Of a stretch of 64,000 nt of DNA, positions 37,801 through 50,999 are shown in pieces. Below the pieces are notes generated by a model, which was not told the origin of the DNA, searched no databases, and saw only the letters and a list, made by a program, of their open reading frames with translations. This stretch comes from Paralvinella palmiformis (taxonomy: Eukaryota; Annelida; Polychaeta; Terebellida; Alvinellidae), in NCBI GenBank assembly GCA_025642065.1, contig JAODUP010000465.1, positions 109,501-173,500 of the forward strand. Reading direction: 5' to 3'. Position 1 is the stretch's first letter. Each line of letters begins with the position of its first letter. The position numbers were made by a program, and so were the translations under genes.

Positions 37801-40800
37801 GATGGAGTAATTCAGGATACCTCTAAAAGACTGTTATCCTTGTAATTCCCTATCACCGTATCAGAGACTTTAAATCTCTTTGTCCACAGTCAGTTATCCA
37901 CTTACCCAAAATAAATTACATCATATATTTGGTGCTTTTTACAGTAATATCAACTATAATCATTGAAAACCAGTCTAAATGTGGATTACTATTTGGTATA
38001 TTATAAATATTTAAAGTTAATGATTTATACACAGCACTTGGAAACACTGCTTTTTGGAGGGTGACTTCAATTACTAGGCTGTCAAGCACACCTTTGTGAA
38101 AAAGTAGGAGAAAAGTAGAACTGAAAAATTTGAAAAAGTAGGAAATTACAAGGATAAAGTAGGACTAAAACAGTGTGTGTAACATATTATCCGCGTTCAT
38201 AGAGAATAAATGAATGGGTGCAATAAAAAAGTAGAGTATTGAGAATATACATACAGGTAAATATTTTTATGTGGTGCTCAGTGTGTGCCTGAATGTAATA
38301 TTTGTTATCCAAAATAACATGAATCTTAAGCAATGGTCACATTAAACAGTTATTGTACTTGATCGATATAAACCTATACTTTCCAATAAGAGCCTACCTC
38401 TAATGAACGCCTACTCAACAGGTGTAGTCAGTTTTATGAACTCTTACCCCTAAGGAGTGCCTACCATAGGTAAGCCTAAAGTGAAGGAATGGTGCCCACT
38501 GTTGAATTTCCCCTTCTTTTATACCCTCCACATCCTCCAGAGCATTCATAAGGTGATGTAACAGCTATCACAGGACACATTTTACTGGATTTGAACAGTG
38601 TTACTAGGCCTTATTTTTCAAACACAGATATTACATTTACAGTAATAGAAACTGGTAACATAATATTGTGTCATCAAAATTGTGATTTGTGAATTAGGTT
38701 TTACATCCCTTTTCAGCTCATTTATGGTTATGAAGGACCAAATAAGGAGGAAATCCATGCTCCCAAAGGTTCTTTTACATCCCATTATATGAGTGGTAGC
38801 TGAAGTTGCTCTCACATACTTTGAAGGTGTATAATATTTCACCAATGGCAGTTTGTTCTAACTGAGAAGGTGTCTGTACCAAATACAATCCATCAGATTG
38901 TGTAGCAGTGCTTGTTGGCCTCTACCTTTTGCAACACCAGTTGGTCCAACAGCATTAGCTGGTCCAATGGCACTAGCCAATGCACTGACGTTCTTTTCAA
39001 AGTGTCTCTGTGTGCTTCCGAATCAAGCTTTGGCGATACCAGCATCTTTTGAAGGAAGCCAGTATTGCTCACTTGGAATGATTTGTTGCACAGTTCAAGA
39101 CTGAACATAGTGGTCCAACAACTCCATTACTCAGCTTCATTTGAGTTTTGAAGGAGCACAATAGACATGGCAAAAATAACATATGAGTACCAGATATTCA
39201 GATTTTACGGCCACTTTTGTGCACATGGTAGGCTAAATGGGCCAAGCGACCTTCAAAGGTAATGAAGCAAAGTCAAAGATGAAACAACCTTCAGATATGC
39301 CCACGCCGAGATTCGAACATGCGTCATAGTGATCTGTGGTCCAACACGCTACTGCTAGACCATGGGGGCACCTTAACAGCATTTTGGAACTTGCTGCAGA
39401 ACCAACTCAATGTTACTGGCCCATAGAAGAGCCTACATTGATAATATTAGTATCTGAAAAAGTTACAAATATCAAGCAATATACTGTATATTTGTCTTGC
39501 AACATCAGGTGGTAACTCATATTTTGCCATGTTTATATAATGTTCCCTAATTACCTCATTGCTAACTACCCTATACATGCTGTATTTAAATTTCATCTTA
39601 CATTGATTTTGAGGGTACAAATTTAATATGTTGGTATCATATGGTGACCAAAATTGTGAAATATACGATGACACAAAGACAAAAGTTCACATAATTGTTG
39701 AGTTATAAAACAACATAATTGATACGCATATTTTCAGGGCAATTTATGTCACTTCCGAAATTAAGTGCAGAAAAGCAAAACAAAAAGTAGGAAAAAACAA
39801 GAAATATAATTTTTTGGAAAAAAAAGTAGGAAAAATAAGGACAAAAAAGTTGGTTCACCGGACAGCCTATTACACACACACTAACTATGTTAACGTAATG
39901 GAGTAGATTTAATGTTTAGAATTAGAGCTGCAAGACAAGAATATGTGCCATATTCCTGTAATCAGCTAATAAAGACACAAACAAAGGTACTGTTGTGTGT
40001 TAGATTCACAGGAAAACATTTACGGAGGGTCCAGTATATTCACTTTCCAATAATGAGCAGGGCGCCACCATGGTCTAGTTGGTAGTGTGTTTAGTGTGTT
40101 GGACCACATAACACTACCACCTTAGTTCGAATCTCAGCGTGGGTATATCTGAAGGATGTTTCATCTTTGACTTTGCTTCATTGCCTTTGGAGGTTGCTAG
40201 GCGCATTTAGCCTACCATGTGCACAAAAGTGGCCATAAAACATCAATCATCATCCAACAATGAGCAGAGGTTAATCCTTTATTTACCCTCAATAACCTCA
40301 CTCCATCATATGTACACAAACAGACATCAACAGTTAAGCATACAACTCTGTTTAATGAACAATGTTTGGTTTCAATTTAAGACTCTTTTTATCTAAATAA
40401 TGTGTTTATATGAAGAGACCTACTGGTAATGTGATAAAGGCCACCTTTGTGCACATTTATGGATAAATGGGCTGAGCAATCTCCAATTAGATAATGAGGT
40501 GAAGTGAAAGATGAAACACCATCCAGACATAGCAAGGCTGGGGCTTGAACCCAGTTGCTATAAATTTGTGGCCAACTGCACTACCAGTTAGGCCATGGAG
40601 GCACCAGAGGCCCATTGGTACAAGCACCACAATATGTAAAAATGCAGAAAATAAATTTTGCACAATTAGAGAGAACCTATAACATAATAAACATTGTTTT
40701 TGCTTCTGGTAATGTGGGTACAGTTAGGACATGTATACAACACTTCTTGTAGCGTCTCATAGACTAACTAAGTAACATTAACTAGGCGCCTGTGTTCTTT

Positions 40801-42516
40801 GGTACAAAAATGTTGATAAAACTTCCTAAATTATACAGACAAATTGTAAAACTGTATTTTAATACTATTGTCAAATAAACAAGTTAGTTTTACATGTAAA
40901 AAAGATTATAAAACAGTGTTCGGGGTATATTTTTATATCATCCAATCCTGTTACTAGACTGTGCACATTAGTTTTAAAATTTTTATTGAATATGTAACAG
41001 TTGGCATTTGTTAGTGGATTTGTGCGCAATCTGCAGAAACAGTCTTTGTGACATTATAAATATCAGAAACCGACAAAATGTGCAGAATCAATTTTTGCTG
41101 CATAAGCTTAGATGTCTATTCTAAAGAACGAACGAATGACAGAGTCCAAACAATAAACCAGATTAAAACAAGTTGTCAGCATATTTACATCTATTTTAAA
41201 ATGTATCTAGATAGGCACAACTTACTTCCAGACCAGACAGACAGACAGACAACTGAAGAATGACAGACGATATTAATATCTAAAGATGGCAATACAGCAT
41301 CATTAATATCATGTTGAGGTATATTAGTGCATGCACGTGAATCAATAACATCCACTTAACATCTAATAGTCAAATAATGATGTTTATTCATTTTCTATGT
41401 TCATGGCAAATACTGGACAAAAAGGCACTCTATGTGGGAATAATTCTGAATATTGCCCAAATTACTCCAGCATCAGTGAGGTAGTAACTTGAGAAGTTAA
41501 CTTCATCCACCCATAACACAGTTGACCAATTAGGACCACAATCAGACCATACAATAGTGGTTCTGGGCATATAGTGCTGCGGATATATATTTGAATCGGT
41601 TAATTCTAATAATGTGTTTACATGGTGTGACATGAATGAGCAACTATCTTTACTGATTATATGATTTTAAATATTATGAAATCATGAATAATTAAAAACT
41701 ATAATTATTCACTTTACTGAACAAGATAATGGATACACAACGAAATGACTATAAAATGGCTTACTGTAAGTCAGATTCACGTGCTACGACATAAAATGGA
41801 TGATCCACATCCTGAATCAACTTATATATATATATATACACACACGCACACACATAGATGGATCTGAGGACAGACACAATATAATCATTTCCAGTCACAT
41901 TTCACTTGTATTATGGAATGTTATAACAACGTATTGTATTGATTGGTATTCAAATCAATAATTCTCCAAATCAAAGTGAGTTTGTGTGTGTATAAAGGTT
42001 AACACAATTATTCCAGGCAAGAAGGAAATCAAACGCATGCCATAAAAATAATGTATCAGTGTGATAAAATACCTACAAAACATGCCAAATTTCTTACGTA
42101 TACATATATATTATAACATGACAGTAGACCGTGCCAGAATATGAAACATTATATAATATTATGACATACCTCTGACGCGATAAGGCACAATGTGCCCTGC
42201 TGTGATCCCGTATGCAGATACCTTCCAGTTCGTTCTCAACATCAGACATACTGCTGCTTGAATATGATGCTCTTAACTCGCCAGTGAAGCCTTCACCAGC
42301 CTCAGTTGGATCTGTGTTTCCAACCGGGGAAACACGTCTGTTGGTGGATATTGAGGACTCACACTCTGAGTCAGAATTTGGAAACAGAGTGAGGCCTCTG
42401 TTGTATTGGTCTTCACTAGTGTGATGCTTCGGGTGTTTGTTTCGTTTTACAATGCGGCTATTTATTTTATTTGGCTCTACCAAGCCTGTCCTCATACCAC
42501 TTTCATTTGACATCAT
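21883..42516 (-). CDS. NADK: NAD kinase, complete 11-exon gene model
   Basis: Phosphorylates NAD to NADP in the cytosol, using ATP; it is the source of the cellular NADP(H) pool. Eleven exons join in phase into exactly 492 codons (491 aa; human cytosolic NADK is about 446). Residues 1-115 form a serine-rich, family-variable N-terminus. RTKSLYG near 117 begins the conserved part. The nucleotide-binding GGDGT is at 239-243, NE at 324-325, GSTAY at 363-367, WVSFDGR near 420, PLPSIC near 445 and LHWNVRK near 465. An in-frame TGA two codons before the ATG at 42516 fixes the start. Introns carry many microsatellites and transposons but all splice sites are GT/AG. One oddity: the usual TPTGS reads TTTGS. 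It is the cytosolic NADK type by motif content, not the mitochondrial NADK2 type. Confidence 0.95.
22577..22659 (-). CDS. NADK: NADK exon 10 (aa 408-434)
   Basis: Encodes [20 protein letters not shown] and QEIHKGD. Donor is GATGT|gtatgt; the alternative GT two bases earlier would break the frame into exon 11. Confidence 0.95.
23427..23584 (-). CDS. NADK: NADK exon 9 (aa 355-407), GSTAY motif
   Basis: Encodes [20 protein letters not shown] and [20 protein letters not shown]. Most family members read STPTGSTAY; here the proline is Thr (residue 361) and the preceding Ser is Ala. Acceptor tctag, donor AAG|gtttgt. Confidence 0.96.
23836..23935 (-). CDS. NADK: NADK exon 8 (aa 322-354), NE motif
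   Basis: Encodes [20 protein letters not shown] to SVQGD. The NE of LNELVVDRG corresponds to the NE/D motif of NAD kinases. Acceptor ttacag, donor GATG|gtatgt. Confidence 0.95.
24039..24139 (-). CDS. NADK: NADK exon 7 (aa 288-321)
   Basis: Encodes [20 protein letters not shown] and the variable loop [10 protein letters not shown]. Acceptor gccag, donor CTG|gtcagt, which is the weakest donor in the model. The human protein has a longer loop here. Confidence 0.88.
24491..24596 (-). CDS. NADK: NADK exon 6 (aa 253-287)
   Basis: Encodes [20 protein letters not shown] and a variable helix. Matches [20 protein letters not shown]. Acceptor tttcag, donor GAAG|gtaaat. Confidence 0.95.
24906..24991 (-). 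CDS. NADK: NADK exon 5 (aa 224-252), GGDG loop
   Basis: Encodes [20 protein letters not shown]. The GGDG loop binds the phosphates of the nucleotide and is the family hallmark. Acceptor ttccag, donor CAG|gtacag. Confidence 0.97.
25867..25975 (-). CDS. NADK: NADK exon 4 (aa 188-223)
   Basis: Encodes [20 protein letters not shown] to NRLCTFKE. Acceptor acttcag, donor GAAG|gtaact. Confidence 0.93.
26163..26257. repeat. TA microsatellite nested in an inverted repeat
   Basis: Two TA tracts (26163-26189 and about 26206-26240). The second is flanked by perfect 16-bp inverted arms: TACATGTAAATTGACA at 26190-26205 and TGTCAATTTACATGTA at 26242-26257. Inside a NADK intron. Confidence 0.9.
26373..26419. 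repeat. (TA)n microsatellite
   Basis: About 46 bp of TA in a NADK intron; a (TG)n tract lies at 26290-26306. Confidence 0.95.
27068..27124. repeat. (TA)n(CA)n microsatellite
   Basis: TA run going into a CA run, 95 bp downstream of a NADK exon in transcript orientation. Confidence 0.95.
27219..27348 (-). CDS. NADK: NADK exon 3 (aa 144-187)
   Basis: Encodes [20 protein letters not shown] and onward to VELVSWLIK. Matches QDPASQRLTW of the family. Acceptor aacag, donor AAG|gtaaac. Confidence 0.95.
27349..29252. other. NADK intron 2
   Basis: No other exon or named repeat seen; short ORFs only. Confidence 0.5.
29253..29336 (-). CDS. NADK: NADK exon 2 (aa 116-143)
   Basis: Encodes [20 protein letters not shown], matching the conserved R.RSLHG....FGPKA segment. 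Acceptor ttgacag, donor CT|gtaagt, both phases fit the neighbours. Confidence 0.93.
29337..33935. other. NADK intron 1, right-hand part without named elements
   Basis: Holds several simple tracts: (TC)n at 30054-30073, (GT)n with G runs at 31779-31860, (CA)(CG) at 32174-32207. At 31530-31570 two CCAAT-like boxes (gaccaatca, aaccaatga) occur, without further promoter evidence. No exon recognised. Confidence 0.45.
31779..31860. repeat. (GT)n plus tandem 28-bp duplication with G runs
   Basis: A GT tract is followed by two copies of a unit made of a G8-G10 run and TT(A/G)ATGTACTTAGCCTTG. Confidence 0.85.
33939..34376 (-). other. Unclassified ORF in NADK intron 1
   Basis: An open frame of 146 codons from ATG to TGA, GC-richer than its surroundings, with a balanced amino-acid mix (for example [20 protein letters not shown]). 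I do not recognise it. A 16-bp tandem duplication (34127-34158) inside it shifts frame: with a single unit the frame before the duplication would not be the same as the one after. It could be an alternative first exon of NADK, a separate gene piece, or a transposon fragment. No donor in it gives the phase 2 needed to join NADK exon 2. Confidence 0.3.
34127..34158. repeat. 16-bp exact tandem duplication
   Basis: CGTAGTACCACCCTTC occurs twice head to tail. Confidence 0.95.
34941..34968. repeat. (TA)n microsatellite
   Basis: Short TA run. Confidence 0.9.
34969..37300. other. NADK intron 1, middle part
   Basis: Contains the CTCF-like pair. A plus-strand ORF at 35614-36051 (145 codons) has no recognisable motif and is not called. 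Confidence 0.4.
35447..35505. promoter_or_regulatory. Pair of inverted CTCF-like motifs
   Basis: Minus-strand ACTGTAGGTGGCAGCAC (35447-35463) and plus-strand TCACTAGATGGCAGCAG (35489-35505), 25 bp apart. Both fit the CTCF core. They share GGCAGCA and could also be the ends of a small inverted repeat element. Function is inferred. Confidence 0.35.
37301..37418 (-). mobile_element. SINE-A, partial
   Basis: Minus strand: tRNA-like head at the right end (GGCCTCTCTGTAGCCTAACC) with GGATTCAAACCCC as B box, and part of the body (gacctccaaaggcaatgaag on plus). The ATC tail is missing. Confidence 0.7.
38580..39165 (-). pseudogene. Decayed coding region of the 38.1-39.9 kb transposon
   Basis: Minus-strand frames give [20 protein letters not shown] and then, after a frame change, [20 protein letters not shown] followed by [18 protein letters not shown] before a stop. 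The segments are continuous and read like one protein with frameshifts. I cannot name the family with confidence; transposase is inferred from position. Confidence 0.45.
39203..39372 (-). mobile_element. SINE-A copy inside the DNA transposon
   Basis: Reverse complement of the SINE-A body, from GGTGCCCCCATGGTCTAGCA (A box) to GTGGCCGTAAAA. It inserted after the transposon, giving relative timing. Confidence 0.85.
40061..40253 (+). mobile_element. SINE-A copy with 14-bp target duplication
   Basis: Head CACCATGGTCTAGTTGGTAG, B box AGTTCGAATCTC, body and tail AAAACATCAATCATCATC. Flanks: CCAATAATGAGCAG (40047-40060) and CCAACAATGAGCAG (40254-40267). Confidence 0.9.
40436..40605 (-). mobile_element. 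SINE-A copy
   Basis: Minus strand; head GGTGCCTCCATGGCCTAACT, B box GGGTTCAAGCCCC, body diverged from the other copies. Confidence 0.8.
40606..42169. other. NADK intron 1, left of exon 1
   Basis: No other feature recognised apart from (CAGA)n at 41230-41250 and a short TA/CA tract at 41823-41850. Confidence 0.5.
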
Positions 42517-42536
42517 CTCTCAGTGAAGCATGACAC
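42170..42536 (-). CDS. NADK: NADK exon with start codon (aa 1-115) and short 5' UTR
   Basis: Acceptor ctgtag ends at 42537. 5' UTR is 42517-42536, coding 42516-42170; the donor AG|gtatgt leaves phase 2. An in-frame TGA just upstream excludes an earlier start in this exon. The product is rich in Ser, Asn and charged residues ([16 protein letters not shown]) and is probably disordered. At least one further 5' non-coding exon must lie upstream; I did not locate it. Confidence 0.85.
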
Positions 42537-45500
42537 CTACAGATAATTAACACTGTGCTGAGACTATTTAGCTGGCTTGAGGAATTTCTACCATTCAGTC
42601 ACCTGTAAAAGAAATGCACGACAACAAGAGTTAATTACAAAGCCAAGGTTGATACAACTACAAGGTATCAGAAATAAAATCGCCCTTGTTTAGCCACAAC
42701 CAGTGATGCATGAAATATGAAGAGAAGACGCTTCTGACAGAAATAAAATCAGCATAACAATTGCTTAGCCACAACCAGTGATGCATGAAATATGAAGAGA
42801 ACAGCAAGAGGGAGAAAACATCTCCATTATAGTGCAATGAGAGGCTTACATATTTCATGTTCCCAGATAACATTATAACTAATCAACATTCCGTGCTAGC
42901 AACGTCATCAACAAGAAAGTCTTAATTCTAGATGACAATATTACACCTAATGTTATCCCAGAGATCTGGCATACAATTAGTTAACAATAAAAAAATAACT
43001 TTCCTATTCATATAACTTTATCTATTTGTGGGTTCAGATAAGTGATAATGCCAACTCAGCAGATGAATATGTTGAGGTGACCTCCTTATCACTACTAAAG
43101 GTTTTGATTACGGTGAATTAAAAATGTAATCTAAATTTTGGGTAGAATGACTTGTCCAGACAGGAACTACAAACCGGATATTAGATAGTATAACCGCCTT
43201 TTAATCTAAGTTACCGGTAGTTATTTACGTACATGAAATAACCACAAAAATAAGTATGAACTGGTCTCTAGGTAAACATATATTTGTGTAGACTATGTGT
43301 TGCGCACACTATAACACATATCGCACATATCGTATAGGAGTGTCAAATGATAAATGTATTTAAAAATCTTTCAAACTAGTGTTCTCACAAGAGAGTAAAT
43401 CTTTATATAGCATTATTCCTGGAACAGAAACCTTTACAGTTTAATACTGATACATATATTATGCTGAAGTGACCCAGATACAAAATATGGGCTACCTGTT
43501 AATCCTAGTTAATGTTAATATTCTTTAGTCTAGATGTACTAATAGTGATTTTAATACTGATGCTAATATTGCTGATTTTAATTTAAAAATGACAAACTGG
43601 CATTATATCTTAAATTTTCTTTTGTAGTTTATAGGCATATCATTTTAGAACTTGTAAATAAACATTGTATATGCCAAACGTCTGGAGCAAAAATCTTTTA
43701 ACTAACAGTAACAAAATCAACACTTCTTAAAATATTTAAGGTTCAAAGTCCTATGTCCAAAGGTTGTTAAAACAGTATTTGTTTCAAACAAACCGACACT
43801 TATATTCATAAAAGTTCATGTGATACATGTATATAAAGTTCCAGCGAATCCACTACTTGACATTATAATAATTAACATAGACACCACCAAACAACCAGCA
43901 GCACTATAATTGTCAAATAAATGTCAGAGTTTCTGTAGTTAGTGAGATTTTTTAAGGAAAAGATTTCTTTCTGTGATCTTTTAAAAATTGAACCCACATT
44001 TAATTCATATCTGAAGTTAACCTTCACTGATGTGTTCATGAGTAAATAAAATTACATAGTACTATGTTCATAATTTTCTCTCCCCCTCCCCCCATCCCAG
44101 TACTGTTCAGTTATATGTAATCTTCATAATACATTTATGATTTAAACAACAGACTGTTCCCAGGTAAGAAATTTCAGCAGTTTCCAGTTAGTATTAAGGT
44201 GAATGGGTTTATCTGGAAAGTACTGTCTTTTTATTTCTACAATTCATATATTTTCGTGATATATTCTAAATACCATTTTGATGAACTAAAGTTTTAAGTT
44301 CAACATATTAATTTCACAATATATAAACTTATAATGATATACATATGGTAGCAGGTTTATTTACATTTTTGTTGATTTGACCAAGTATATACATGTACTA
44401 ATCAATAAACTCATATAAATACACGACTCTTTTAAGGTCAATATGCAGATGAATATAAGGCTTATTTTTACAACTGTATATAAACTGAAAGTGAAACGTG
44501 TTATATTATGGCTAAATATATTCTACGCATTGATAATTTACATTAAACAGTTGATCTGAACACATTTCATCTTTCAGCGTCAAAAACAAAGTTCCCTCTT
44601 GATCGACTACAATAACAACTCGGTCATCCAAGCTCAAGCCACAGCTGGGTCAACATAAAGACATGCATAATCATGACTTCATCATGCAAAAATACCTAAG
44701 TGGGTTTCGCTTACAGTGAAAAACCAAACATAGTGATATATTCACAAAGATGAAACTCCAGTGAAACATCATCAGTGATGTCTCCTTAGCTAGGTCTTTG
44801 ATAATGTCAGAAACAACTGGTTTTATTTGCAACAAATTACGATCAATCAGTGTTTGTCACAGAAAATAGACCTGTGTGAAATGGGGTTGATAACTGGAAA
44901 ATGTCTACAGTCAATCTAGTTGTATACATTTCAGCTAGTTTGATCTATACACTTTCTCAAGAGCAATAAACCAGAGGTGTTGTGATGACTGTTTGTACAG
45001 CATATACTTCATGTAGAGTATTCTTAAATATAATGTCCATGAAATTTTGTAAATATGTATCTAGATATAAGGCTATCAAACCATGACCAGAGGGAGGGGA
45101 GCTACAAACATCTGTATTTCACAAATCCCGTGAAGTAAAATGGTCTAGTGTCTATGATGTCTTTGATTGATTTAATATATAGGCACATTAATGAAAATAT
45201 ACTAATATTATAATATAGTACTACTAATAATACTATATATTGGTGAATACATCTATAAATGTTAGCAGCCTTTTTGAGATAGTAATTTAGCTAGATTTGT
45301 TGGGTTAGTTGTGCCAATAACCAAATAAAATAAGGTGACAGACTGTGATACTGTCCTGTTTAAGATCAAGTGACTGTTTTCTGATAGTCATCTGCAATTA
45401 CACTTAAGCCACATATCAAAACCACATATATTCTTGTCTAGGTCATGCTAGGAAATAACTGTGAACGTTTTTCACCGAAGCACTATAATTCAACTTCTAA

Positions 45501-46486
45501 TCAACCAACATGAGAGTCTCCAAGACAGACTCTCATGACACCTGAAGTATAAGATCTTCAGAAGTAATACGAGAAATCCGATTTCAAGTGAATGGTAGGT
45601 TTAATCTTGGCACCGATCACACATGACTAAAGAACACCCACTGGTGAAACATTTCACAAACACATTAAACAGTATTAAACAGGTAATACATGTTTCATCA
45701 AGATTCATAATTTTTTTCTTTCTTTGTTTTTACCTTTTAATAACTTGTGTGAAATTTGTCCTATTTCTACATCATTAGTGCATGACCAGCAACAGCTTCC
45801 GAATAATTAATACAAACTCTAGAGAAGGGCTGGAAGTGGCAGTCACATAGCAGTGGCCCTTCTCTATTGAAGGGGGGGGGGTGGATTAGGAGCTCTCCCC
45901 TGAAAACATTTTCGCCAAAATAGGTGACAGGGGACTGTAAAATAGATGACATATAGTGGCGGACATCGGCTGCTATTGAAAAGCCTGAATGATATTATTA
46001 TTATAATATATTGAGGGTCCAGTATTTATTTTATGTTGTAACATTTTAGTGAAGTGTATTATAACTATTAAGTGACAACATTAATAAAAAATGAGTTTCT
46101 GAGCCAGGTATGTGTGTAAGCATACTTTAAAAGTGTGCATGTCGTTACCTACACATCAAACATAGGCACAATGTCATCACATAAACAAGTACAAATTGAG
46201 ATAAAGTTTGATCAGCTATTTTAATCGCCCAGTAGTAAAAGTACTAATTAATACAATAGATAGGCCATATTAAAAACATCAGTCACATTCGACCAGTCAT
46301 ATACAGCACAAGCCATACAAATCTAAGTAATTTACTGCTGGCAGAGTTTCAAGGAGTATTCTAGTTTCATTAATATCATTTTGCTAGATTTAACAACAAA
46401 GTATAACATTTTAATGATATCTGTATAATTGCTTTAAATCAGATACTCCTGCTAATGCCATGTTCAACTTCTGTCAATGAGTTACG
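42537..46486. other. Upstream of NADK exon 1; probable 5' intron and flank
   Basis: Because exon 1 begins at a splice acceptor, this should be a 5' intron at least in part. No promoter or non-coding exon could be identified. It contains the 72-bp duplication at 42669-42801 and, around 45830-45960, a GC-richer stretch of unknown nature. Confidence 0.4.
42669..42801. repeat. Tandem duplication, period about 70 bp
   Basis: Both units begin CAGAAATAAAATC and share TTAGCCACAACCAGTGATGC and onward to agagaa; they differ in the middle. Lies 130 bp upstream of the NADK start exon. Confidence 0.9.
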
Positions 46487-46697
46487 AGCTATGTGTTTTA
46501 CCAGACTAGATGACCAGTTCCTTTTTACCGACAAATGTTTTGGATATATCAACGAAATCACAGGAAAATCTTGAAATAAATGTACAAATCATTACCATGG
46601 AATCATGTTGTCATCCAGGATACCTGACAGTAGCTTTTACATTGCCTAACATCATGATTAGGTTGTCAGTGGTAATCAGGTAAGTGGTAATCTCTAA
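46487..46697. repeat. Diverged dispersed repeat, copy 2
   Basis: Partner of 15113-15312; see there. Confidence 0.55.
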
Positions 46698-49131
<2,434 letters not shown>

Positions 49132-49587
49132 CATGGAGAGAGATTTTGCTCAATGTAAGAACTTGATTCATTTTTATTAATTACATCATTAAATCGGTAA
49201 TCATGTATAAATGTTAAAATATTAACCGTGCAGTGAACAGTTTTAACGGTTGAATCCAGTAAAAAGTAATAGTTATAGTTCAAAAAGTTAAAATTTATAT
49301 ACAACTTGATGTAAACTAATCAATCAAGTCAAATAGATTATAATCAAATAATTCTGAGTAGTGTTACAACAATAGTTAGCTAAGTCGTTAATTGTTAAAC
49401 CTCACAGTATCCGGAAAGATGGTGTCTATTTTACCGATTCGTTTACACCTGAATCGAATACCATATCCAGATTAAAAGAAGATGGTTGAGATCAAACTGT
49501 TAAACTATTAAACTGTACGTATTTCAATATTTCATGGCACTAATTTAAAACTGTAAAAATATACATTTTCTATTATCGATATGTAGA

Positions 49588-50964
49588 ATTTCGCTTGTTT
49601 TAGTTTTTTATAGCATATTTATACAAGATTACTTTAAGTACATACATATTTAGGGTTTTTCTGTTATACGGACTAGTTGGAGGAATTTTGAATAGTGGCA
49701 ATTTGTTCTTTTTCACAATATCATTAAGGTGCTTGTTTGCTGGAATTTTCAGTCGTTCTGCCACAAAAATACATTATTGTTCTTTCCCTATTTCGTCAAC
49801 ATTGTACACTGTGTGTATCACATCTTTGCCCATTTTGGTATGGAGACTAAATAGATCACAGCTATATTCCATGTATGGGTTTTCCATTTCGTCAAATGTA
49901 GACACCAGATAGTGTACTTCTTTGGCAAATTTATTTTGAGCACCAGGGTATTGTTCATATTGTTTGTGGCATTTCTCTTTATCATTGACTGATTGGAAGC
50001 TCTTTTTAAATGCTAAAAAGACACATGATATCTCCGGGTTTGCAACCATCCACCTGTCAAGGGCCTGTGGATTCTCAGTCAACCCAACTGTGCCACTGTC
50101 TTGTTTAATCAGTTCATTTACCTGTTCATAACACTTATCGATAGCCAATGCAGAGAAGACATTCTTCGTTTTCTGAACAGTGAAATTACCTTTCTTGAAC
50201 TGCCTATATATTTCAGGATGGTTATTGGGTAGGTTGACCATATGACTGATGTGCATCGGGAGCCATCGGCAATAATTCGTATGATCAAGGGCGAAGAGAC
50301 AATGCACAATTTGAAGCAATGACTGGGCATACATTATGAAGCTCCCATCTCGAAGAGATCGCACAAATTGTAGCACCCGTACGTTCGAGGTCCTACATTA
50401 GTTCCTAGTACTTGAATTGAGGATGCTCAGCGCATTGCATGTCACACCATTCTCTAAACGAAACAGCATTATCCCCATCAGACATCTGTGTCAGGTATTG
50501 TTGATACGTACGATTCTGTATTATGTATAGAGCTGCTACTGTTACTTGGTGTGCGTACCTTGTGCGGGTGACGTCTGACCTAGCTAGCATTGAATCAGCG
50601 TGGCCCGGATGTGGTAACGTTTGCTTGCACCAGAGCTGCGGTCTAGCCACTCCCCAGCAGCCAGCCACTCAACAACTTCAGGGAGTTCATCTCTATATGC
50701 AGGACGCCCATCATTATAATAAAGTTGACTTGTTTTGCAACAGCATAAACTGGTCGATAAGCACAATTATAGGCACTTTCTGGGTATCCAGTTGATGCAC
50801 GGCAAGCTACACCATATCCATTGTATGAGAGACTATGCAAATCGTGTTCGCATTTTTTCTTCAGAAAGGCGTAACAATGCTATTTTGGAAATGTATCCAT
50901 CAATCACTGGCTGATAACTAACATGATACGCCGCCCAAGATGTATAGTCATCTGTGGTACTCAC
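49588..50964 (-). pseudogene. Broken multicopy transposon-associated gene
   Basis: On the minus strand, in order and across several frames: SWAAYHVSYQPVIDG (about 50930), PVYAVAKQVNFIIMMGVLHI (about 50745), SDVTRTRYAHQVTVAALYII (about 50580), then LFALDHTNYCRWLPMHISHM (about 50290), TVGLTENPQALDRWMVANPE (about 50090) and, after an in-frame TAA, KKNKLPLF (about 49705). These phrases belong to a large, unnamed invertebrate family I know only as multicopy proteins of likely transposon origin. Frameshifts and a stop make it non-functional. Its upstream edge is cut by the LTR element; sequence beyond that element (55331-55341, cctag|GAGGCGAG) continues the frame. Confidence 0.7.
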
Positions 50965-50999
50965 TGTATTATTATATGAACAACATCTGGTTTTGCGGG

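Larger units (their letters stand above)
38075..39869 (-). mobile_element. DNA transposon with 9-bp terminal inverted repeats
   Basis: Ends TAGGCTGTC (38075-38083) and GACAGCCTA (39861-39869) are perfect inverted repeats, flanked on both sides by TTAC (38071-38074, 39870-39873). Both subterminal regions carry several AAAAGTAGGA motifs (38100-38165 and 39780-39850), in keeping with one element. It contains a decayed coding region (38580-39165, minus) and a later SINE-A insertion. The 4-bp duplication is unusual for hAT, so the superfamily is open. Confidence 0.65.

Noticed and set aside
42212..42424. Plus-strand ORF
   Set aside because: Antisense of the NADK start exon.
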